DNA of 19,552 nucleotides, from positions 1-19,552 of the forward strand of contig JAFNWZ010000015.1 of the NCBI GenBank assembly GCA_017379255.1, read 5' to 3'. Below, piece by piece: positions 15,238 through 19,552 of this stretch. Numbering within the stretch: the first letter of the stretch is position 1; each line of letters begins with the position of its first letter. Source of the stretch: Akkermansia sp. (lineage in GTDB: Bacteria > Verrucomicrobiota > Verrucomicrobiia > Verrucomicrobiales > Akkermansiaceae). The notes beneath the pieces were generated by a model that saw nothing but the letters and a program-made list of their open reading frames with translations, was not told the origin of the DNA and searched no databases. The position numbers and the translations under genes were made by a program.

Positions 15238-15633
15238 ATGAAAATCCAGGATAAGGATATTCCTTCCATGTTCCAGCGCAAGGCGTGCTGGGCAGTGCTT
15301 ACCGGCCTGGCTTTGCTGGTAGTGGTAGCGCTGGTGTGTGGCTTCTTGTTTGGAGTGGGCAGCCTTTTTGTGGCGCTGGGTTATACCCCGGCGGTCTCCC
15401 GCAAGCCGGATCCGGCTTCCATGTATCACATTGCGGAGAAATGGGGCGTTTCCCCGGCAGAAATCACGCTGGTGGGGGATTCCCTGTTCGATGCCCGCTG
15501 TGCGGAGAATGCCGGCACCGGCCTGGTGCTGGTGGGCTGGGGCTATGCGGCAGACCCCGCCGCGCTGCGCGCGTGGCCTGCCCCGGTGTGTGAAACCATG
15601 GAGGAACTGACCGGATGCTTATTGACAGACTAG
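15238..15633 (+). CDS. Chimeric gene: AI-2E permease N-terminus fused to Gph C-terminus
   Basis: This 131-residue frame is a fusion made by the tandem duplication. Residues 1-47 match the N-terminus of the AI-2E permease encoded at 16553 (MKIQDKD, FQRK, one membrane segment ending GVGSLFVAL). From the junction GTGGCGCTGG-GTTATACCCC at 15370-15389 onward it matches Gph from codon 138 (GYTPA, RKP.PASM.HIAEKWGVSPAE, LVGDSLFDARCAENAG). It lacks the Gph nucleophile and cap, so phosphatase activity is not expected. The frame has stayed open through substitutions at about 6-13% of sites, and it keeps a good promoter. It may be a harmless relic or an expressed membrane-anchored HAD fragment. A GTG at 15223 is also in frame but lies in the promoter. 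Confidence 0.7.
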   Translation: MKIQDKDIPSMFQRKACWAVLTGLALLVVVALVCGFLFGVGSLFVALGYTPAVSRKPDPASMYHIAEKWGVSPAEITLVGDSLFDARCAENAGTGLVLVGWGYAADPAALRAWPAPVCETMEELTGCLLTD

Positions 15634-16534
15634 CCGGGGTGATGGTGCGTTGTGCGCTGGTGGCGCTGTGTCTGGCCCTGATTGCGGTGCTTTTGGGCAG
15701 AGTGCGGTCGGGTTGCTGGAGCAGCGGAATGAGGAACCCTATCTGGTCATTGAGCCGGATGCGGTTGACCCTGCAAATGAGGGGCGCCGAGTGCAGCTGG
15801 CGGCCCCCGCGTATACGGATGAGTACCTGGAGTTGCGCGCGCTCGGCTTGCGCTGCCAGGCTCTGCGGGTAGAGATGAATGTCTATACCCCGGACAGGGA
15901 AAAGGAATATCTCGGGCTGCCGTTGCGGCAGACTGTGGATGTGGCTTCCCATGTGCGCATGGGGGCGTTCCGCCTGAAATTGAGTGCCAATGCCTTGGGC
16001 TCTGGTGTTCATTTTGTGAAAATCCCCTTCAGTTCGCTGAATTTGCCTGAAGTATGGCTGGATGCCTGCCGGGATACTAGTGAGGGTGAGCGGGAATTGC
16101 AACTGGAGCTGTCGGGCGGTCCGGAAATCTGTTGCCGCATGATAGAGAATGGCCGGCAGCTTGTCGTTCGCGGTGTGCAGCGCGGGGATACTATTGAGCA
16201 GGTTCGTGCCATCTATGATGATGCTCTCTTTTTTCATCACAGAGATAAAGTAGCGGCTGATGAAGCATGGAAGTCGGCAGCACTGGCTTTTCTGGTTTCC
16301 TGGATGATTCCTGCTTTGGTGCTGGGCGTATTCCGGCTGGTCCGGTGGAGCAAAGCCGGTGCCCATGCCGGATTGGCGGTTTTGACGATGCTGGCGCTGG
16401 ATGCCGCTGCTTTCCTGTGCTGCGGGGGGTGGGTGTATGGTGTCTGGGGGTTCGCCGCCGCGGGCATTCTGGTGGTTTGCTGCTGGCATATTGTGAGGGT
16501 AATCCGTCGTTTTGGCGTTGACGCTGAAACTTGA
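15615..16534 (+). pseudogene. TMEM43-like membrane protein, copy B, frameshifted
   Basis: The frame from ATG 15615 gives a good N-terminal membrane segment (MVRCALVALCLALIAVLLG) and then turns to poor sequence. The family domain continues in another frame: NEEPYLVIEPDAVDPANEG, RCQALRVEMNVYTPD, MIENGRQLVVRGVQRGD and three C-terminal membrane segments ending IVRVIRRFGVDAET. One base is missing near 15691-15697 (TTTTGGG); a fourth G restores one frame of 306 residues, matching the 309 of copy A. This copy keeps the canonical DPANEG motif and so looks less derived than copy A. It could be inactive, switched on by slippage in the TTTTGGG run, or intact with a sequencing error. Its start overlaps the end of the chimeric gene by 19 bases. 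Confidence 0.65.
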
Positions 16535-16546
16535 TGAGTGTATGAT
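16518..16546 (+). promoter_or_regulatory. Near-consensus promoter for the AI-2E permease, leaderless
   Basis: TTGACG (16518-16523), 17 bases, TATGAT (16541-16546), six bases, ATG 16553. It is identical to the promoter at 15203-15231. The -35 lies in the last codons of the TMEM43-like copy B. Confidence 0.68.
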
Positions 16547-16552
16547 GGTTCT

Positions 16553-17800
16553 ATGAAAATCCAGGATAAAGACGTTCCTTCCTTGTTCCAGCGCAAGGTG
16601 TGCTGGGCGGCGCTTACCGGGCTGGCTCTGCTGGTTGTGGTGGCGCTGGTTTGTGGCTTGTTGTTCGGCGTGGGCAGTCTTTTTGTGGCGCTGGAGCCCG
16701 TGCTGCTGCCGGTGGTGATTGCCGGATTCCTGGCCTATCTCCTTTCTCCCTGTGTGGCGCTGGTGCAGCGGCGCATCACGAAGCGTCTGTGGGCGGTGGT
16801 ATCGGTCATGCTGCTGGCGGGGGCGGTTCTGGTGGCGCTGGGGTGGACGATTGTGCCGCCGCTGGTGCAGCAGACGGGGGATCTGGTTTCCAAGCGTGAG
16901 CAGATTCTGGAAAGTGTGGTAGAGGGCGGTAAGACCCAGATGGCTGAAAACCGCCTGTTGCAGCAGGGGGTGGATATGCTTTACAGTAAGACTCTTAAGG
17001 ATGCGCGTGCGGCTGAATTGCCGGTGGAGGATTATGAGAATCTTTCTCAGGAAACAACTTATGAAGGGAAGTTGAAGGCGATTCTCAGCTTCAATTCGTC
17101 CTACCTCACAGAGACGCTCATGGCGTGGCTGACGGCGGGTTCCCGGGCGCTGTCCGGGGTCACGATGGCTCTGGTCGGCACGGTGATGGTGCCGGTATTC
17201 CTCTTTTATTTCCTGCTGGAAAGTACCAGTATTGCGCAGAACTGGCACACGGTGCTGCCCATCCGCCGCTCCGCTTTCCGGGAGGAAGTGGTGGCCACGC
17301 TTCAGGAAATCAATAACTACATCATCTCCTTTGTGCGTGGGCAGATGCTCGTGAGCGTGATAGATGGTGTGATTCTGGCTGTGGCATTGAAAATCATGGG
17401 TTTGCCCTATGCCATCACCATTGCTGCCGCCGCTGCCCTGCTGGGGATTATCCCCTACCTTGGCATGATTGGTACCTGGATTCCGGCGGTGGTTATTGCC
17501 TGGTTCACCTGGCATGATGTGAGCCATGTGCTCATCGTGAGTGCCATATTCGGTTGTGTGAGCCAGTTTGATGGCTGGGTGCTTCAGCCGCGCATTGTGG
17601 GCAGCCGGGTGAAGATGCATGACCTCACGGTGATGTTCTCTGTGCTGTTCTGGAGCTTTGTCATCGGCGGCGTGGTCGGCGCCCTGCTGGCGGTGCCGCT
17701 CACGGCTTCCATCAAGGTTTTGTTTACGCGCTACATCTGGTCCTCCTACCGCAAGGAAACGGAAGGAAGTACGAAGTGCGAGGTGCGAGGTACGAAGTGA
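16553..17800 (+). CDS. AI-2E family transporter (permease)
   Basis: A 415-residue member of the AI-2E/PerM/YdiK family of inner-membrane proteins, with two N-terminal membrane segments (about 19-42 and 47-67), a third near 75-98, a soluble middle region, and four to five further segments. Family features include PVVIAGFLAYLLSPCV, the EINNYIISFVRGQMLVSVIDG region, the LLGIIPYLGMIGTWIPAV loop and the C-terminal QPRIVGSRVKMHDLTVMFSVL. Members have been linked to autoinducer-2 export or sodium-proton exchange; the substrate here is unknown. ATG 16553 sits six bases after a -10, so it is preferred over the in-frame GTG 16538. The last residues (STKCEVRGTK) are encoded by one arm of an intergenic repeat, so the original C-terminus has probably been altered. 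Confidence 0.88.
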   Translation: MKIQDKDVPSLFQRKVCWAALTGLALLVVVALVCGLLFGVGSLFVALEPVLLPVVIAGFLAYLLSPCVALVQRRITKRLWAVVSVMLLAGAVLVALGWTIVPPLVQQTGDLVSKREQILESVVEGGKTQMAENRLLQQGVDMLYSKTLKDARAAELPVEDYENLSQETTYEGKLKAILSFNSSYLTETLMAWLTAGSRALSGVTMALVGTVMVPVFLFYFLLESTSIAQNWHTVLPIRRSAFREEVVATLQEINNYIISFVRGQMLVSVIDGVILAVALKIMGLPYAITIAAAAALLGIIPYLGMIGTWIPAVVIAWFTWHDVSHVLIVSAIFGCVSQFDGWVLQPRIVGSRVKMHDLTVMFSVLFWSFVIGGVVGALLAVPLTASIKVLFTRYIWSSYRKETEGSTKCEVRGTK

Positions 17801-17960
17801 GGAATTCCCTGCGCATGCGCGCAGAAGCCTGGATTAGAAAGCGTGGCTTACTGCCCGGCTTTTGAAAGCCGGAAGATGCAGGTTTGCTTGCATCTCACTC
17901 CGCAGGCGGAGCCTGCCTGACTGCATACTTCGTACCTCCCACTTCGTACCTCGTACTTCC
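17764..17960. repeat. Compound inverted-repeat element with GTACGAAGT-type arms
   Basis: Arms of 35 bp at 17764-17798 and 17926-17960 pair as an imperfect inverted repeat (about 30 of 35 positions). Each is built from short units such as GTACGAAGT and GAGGTACGA. The 127-bp middle contains several perfect hairpins: CTGCGC/GCGCAG (17809-17824), CCGGCTTT/AAAGCCGG (17855-17872), GATGCA/TGCATC (17875-17894) and CTCCGC/GCGGAG (17898-17911). The left arm encodes the last residues and stop of the AI-2E gene. It resembles the dispersed repeats that translate as KYEVR in many genomes. No transposase is present. Confidence 0.65.
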
Positions 17961-17997
17961 ATATTGAGTCATATTTGCTTGACAGGCAGGCGCAGGC

Positions 17998-18026
17998 TTG
18001 CAAATGGCAGGCTGTTGTGCTACAAT
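17998..18026 (+). promoter_or_regulatory. Promoter for secA
   Basis: TTGCAA (17998-18003; 4 of 6), 17 bases, TACAAT (18021-18026; 5 of 6). The predicted start near 18033 gives a leader of about 67 bases, which includes a CGCACC/GGTGCG pairing (18029-18034 with 18045-18050). A consensus TTGACA at 17979-17984 has no -10 at the right distance. Confidence 0.6.
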
Positions 18027-18099
18027 CGCGCACCGCACGCGTGGGGTGCGGGCGTGTCGCCGTGTCGGCAGTTACTGTTTTACCTGAAAATTTTCTGAT

Positions 18100-19552
18100 A
18101 TGATTAAGTGGATTCTGAACAAAATCGTGGGTTCCAAGAACCAGCGCGAAGTGCGCAAGCTCAAGCCGGTGGTGCGCCGTATTCTGGACTTGGAAAAATC
18201 CTGGGAGGATAAGGACCGTGACTTCCTGGTGGGTAAGACCCGCGAGTGGCAGGCGCACCTGCACCGCTTCACCCCCATGGACCTGCCGACCCGCGGTGTG
18301 GTGCTGGCTGCTGCCCCGGAGCAGCTGGAGCAATACGCCGGGATGCTGAATACCCGTTTTGAATCCCTGGCTCCCGAGTTCCCGAAGCTGCCCAAGGTGG
18401 AGGCCACGGTGGAATCCATCGAGGCTGGTAAGAAGGCGCTGGTTGAGATTGAGCCCAAGTTTGCCAAACTGCGCGCCAGGTATCTGGAAACGATTCTGCC
18501 CGAGGCCTTTGCCGTGGTGAAATGTGCTGCCCGCCTGATGTGCGGCCAGACGGTGGATGTGTGCGGCACCCCCATCAAGTGGGACATGGTGCACTTTGAT
18601 GTGCAGCTCATCGGCGGTATTGCGCTGCACCGCGGCTTCATTGCCGAAATGGCCACGGGTGAGGGCAAGACCCTCGTGGCTACGCTGCCGGTGTACCTGA
18701 ACGCCCTGACCGGCATGGGTGTGCATGTGGTCACGGTGAACGACTACCTCGCCCGCCGCGACTCCATGTGGATGGGCGCGCTGTTCTCCTTCCTCGGCCT
18801 TAGCATCGGCTGCATCCAGAGCATGATGCCCAGTGACCTGCGCCGCCAGCAGTACGCCAAGGACATCACCTACGGTACCAACTCCGAATTCGGTTTCGAC
18901 TACCTGCGCGACAACGGCATGGCCTCCAGCAAGGAAGCCCAGGTGCAGCGCGGCCACTACTTCGCCATTATCGACGAGGTGGACTCCATCCTCATTGACG
19001 AAGCCCGCACGCCGCTCATCATCTCCGGCCCGGCTGTGATTGAGCATGAGCAGCAGTACGACACCCTCAAACCGCTCATCGAAAAAGTGGTGCGCAAGCA
19101 GGTGGAGCTGTGCAACGGCCTCATGCAGAAGGCGATGGAATATGCCAAGGCCGGTGACCCCGAGCGCGCAGGCCGCTGCCTGTTCAAGGTGAAGCTGGGC
19201 CAGCCGCGCAACCGCGCCTACATGCGCTCCCAGCAGGACCCCGAATACCGCCGCATGGTGGAGAAGTACGAGCTGTTCCTCTACCAGGACCCCCGCAAGA
19301 TTGAGCTCTTCAAGCTCAAGGAAGAGCTTTACTACACCATTGATGAAAAGACCCACGATGCCGACCTCATGGAAATGGGCCGCGAAATCATCAGCCCCGG
19401 GCATCCGGAGAATTTCGTGCTGCCGGATATCGGTACCGAGTTCGTGAACATCGACGAGGACGAGAAGCTCAGCGAGCGCGAGAAGGAAGCCCGCAAGACT
19501 GCCCTCATGAAGCGTCTGGATGAAACCGGCGTGCGTCTGCACACCACCAGCC
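18100..19552 (+). CDS. secA: Protein translocase ATPase SecA (5' part)
   Basis: The first 484 codons of SecA, the ATPase that drives preproteins through SecYEG; the gene runs off the right edge. Walker A is ATGEGKT (185-191), Walker B IIDEVD (290-295), with [47 protein letters not shown] and [15 protein letters not shown] all intact. Compared with E. coli there is a roughly 70-residue insertion before ILPEAFAVV (about 55-128) and a long insertion in the preprotein-binding domain after IISGP (about 312-420, including [21 protein letters not shown]). The second resembles insertions seen in Bacteroidota and related groups. The start follows GAAAATTTTCTGAT with no Shine-Dalgarno site. Confidence 0.97.
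   Translation, partial: MIKWILNKIVGSKNQREVRKLKPVVRRILDLEKSWEDKDRDFLVGKTREWQAHLHRFTPMDLPTRGVVLAAAPEQLEQYAGMLNTRFESLAPEFPKLPKVEATVESIEAGKKALVEIEPKFAKLRARYLETILPEAFAVVKCAARLMCGQTVDVCGTPIKWDMVHFDVQLIGGIALHRGFIAEMATGEGKTLVATLPVYLNALTGMGVHVVTVNDYLARRDSMWMGALFSFLGLSIGCIQSMMPSDLRRQQYAKDITYGTNSEFGFDYLRDNGMASSKEAQVQRGHYFAIIDEVDSILIDEARTPLIISGPAVIEHEQQYDTLKPLIEKVVRKQVELCNGLMQKAMEYAKAGDPERAGRCLFKVKLGQPRNRAYMRSQQDPEYRRMVEKYELFLYQDPRKIELFKLKEELYYTIDEKTHDADLMEMGREIISPGHPENFVLPDIGTEFVNIDEDEKLSEREKEARKTALMKRLDETGVRLHTTS

Larger units (their letters stand above)
14041..15374 (+). repeat. Tandem duplication, unit A (1334 bp)
   Basis: This unit runs from within gph, through the first TMEM43-like gene, into the 5' end of a permease gene. 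It begins with GCTGG inside TGTGGTGCTGG (14035-14045). The related TGTGGCGCTGG recurs at 15369-15379 and 16684-16694, marking the repeat borders. The flanking parts align closely with unit B; the central gene is much more diverged. Confidence 0.88.
15375..16689 (+). repeat. Tandem duplication, unit B (1315 bp)
   Basis: Unit B contains the 3' part of gph (15375-15610), the second TMEM43-like gene and the 5' end of the AI-2E permease gene. Compared with unit A the gph part has about 13 mismatches in 235 bp, the permease part about 16 in 125 bp, and the 80 bp 16490-16569 are identical to 15175-15254. The central gene differs much more. Confidence 0.88.

Noticed and set aside
15464..17620. A 718-codon minus-strand frame across the duplication and the permease
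   Set aside because: It crosses several recognised plus-strand genes and contains only His/Gln/Arg-rich text.
17979..17984. Perfect TTGACA as the secA -35
   Set aside because: No -10-like hexamer lies 15-19 bases downstream; TTGCAA at 17998 pairs better with TACAAT at 18021.
17848..19542. A 564-codon minus-strand frame opposite secA
   Set aside because: secA motifs are intact on the plus strand; the antisense frame is His/Gly/Leu-rich and meaningless. The same applies to long antisense frames opposite flotillin (1044-2570) and lepA (4072-5622).

Overview
The window is a chromosomal housekeeping segment from a Gram-negative bacterium with lipid A (lpxA is present). GC-rich codon use, the absence of clear Shine-Dalgarno sites, a SecA with extra insertions and a Rho with a disordered Gln/Asn/Arg-rich N-terminus together suggest the Verrucomicrobiota, most likely an Akkermansia-like organism. 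This placement is an inference from gene style; no 16S gene is in view. There is no prophage, CRISPR array or transposase.

Layout, left to right. (1) 56-307 (-): rpsO, divergent from a two-gene membrane unit (486-2561, +) encoding an NfeD-like protein and a flotillin. The shared upstream region holds two perfect palindromes. (2) 2632-3474 (-): a HAD phosphatase, divergent from a small lipoprotein gene (3578, +) that looks frameshifted near its end. (3) 4105-6334 (+): lepA and a four-helix membrane protein, ending in a bidirectional terminator shared with rho. (4) 6352-8773 (-): tRNA-Pro(CGG), yebC and rho in one direction, with stem-loops between them. (5) 8957-12707 (-): map, a polytopic membrane protein and a large single-pass protein of unknown function. 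(6) 12837-17800 (+): lpxA, a gph-like HAD phosphatase, a TMEM43-like membrane protein, a chimeric gene, a second, frameshifted TMEM43-like gene and an AI-2E family permease. (7) 18100-end (+): the first 484 codons of secA.

The most unusual feature is in part 6. A tandem duplication of about 1.33 kb has breakpoints inside gph and inside the AI-2E permease gene. It leaves full gph on the left, full permease on the right, two diverged TMEM43-like genes, and at the junction an open chimeric gene joining the permease N-terminus to the C-terminal part of Gph. The repeat flanks are about 87-94% identical by hand count and an 80-bp block spanning the permease promoter is perfect, while the two central genes are far more diverged.

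A second theme is promoter architecture. Several genes have a sigma70-like promoter whose -10 element ends six bases before the ATG, which predicts leaderless mRNAs (HAD, lipoprotein, chimera, AI-2E permease, perhaps NfeD). lepA, lpxA and map would have leaders of only a few bases. Several promoters carry palindromes overlapping core elements.
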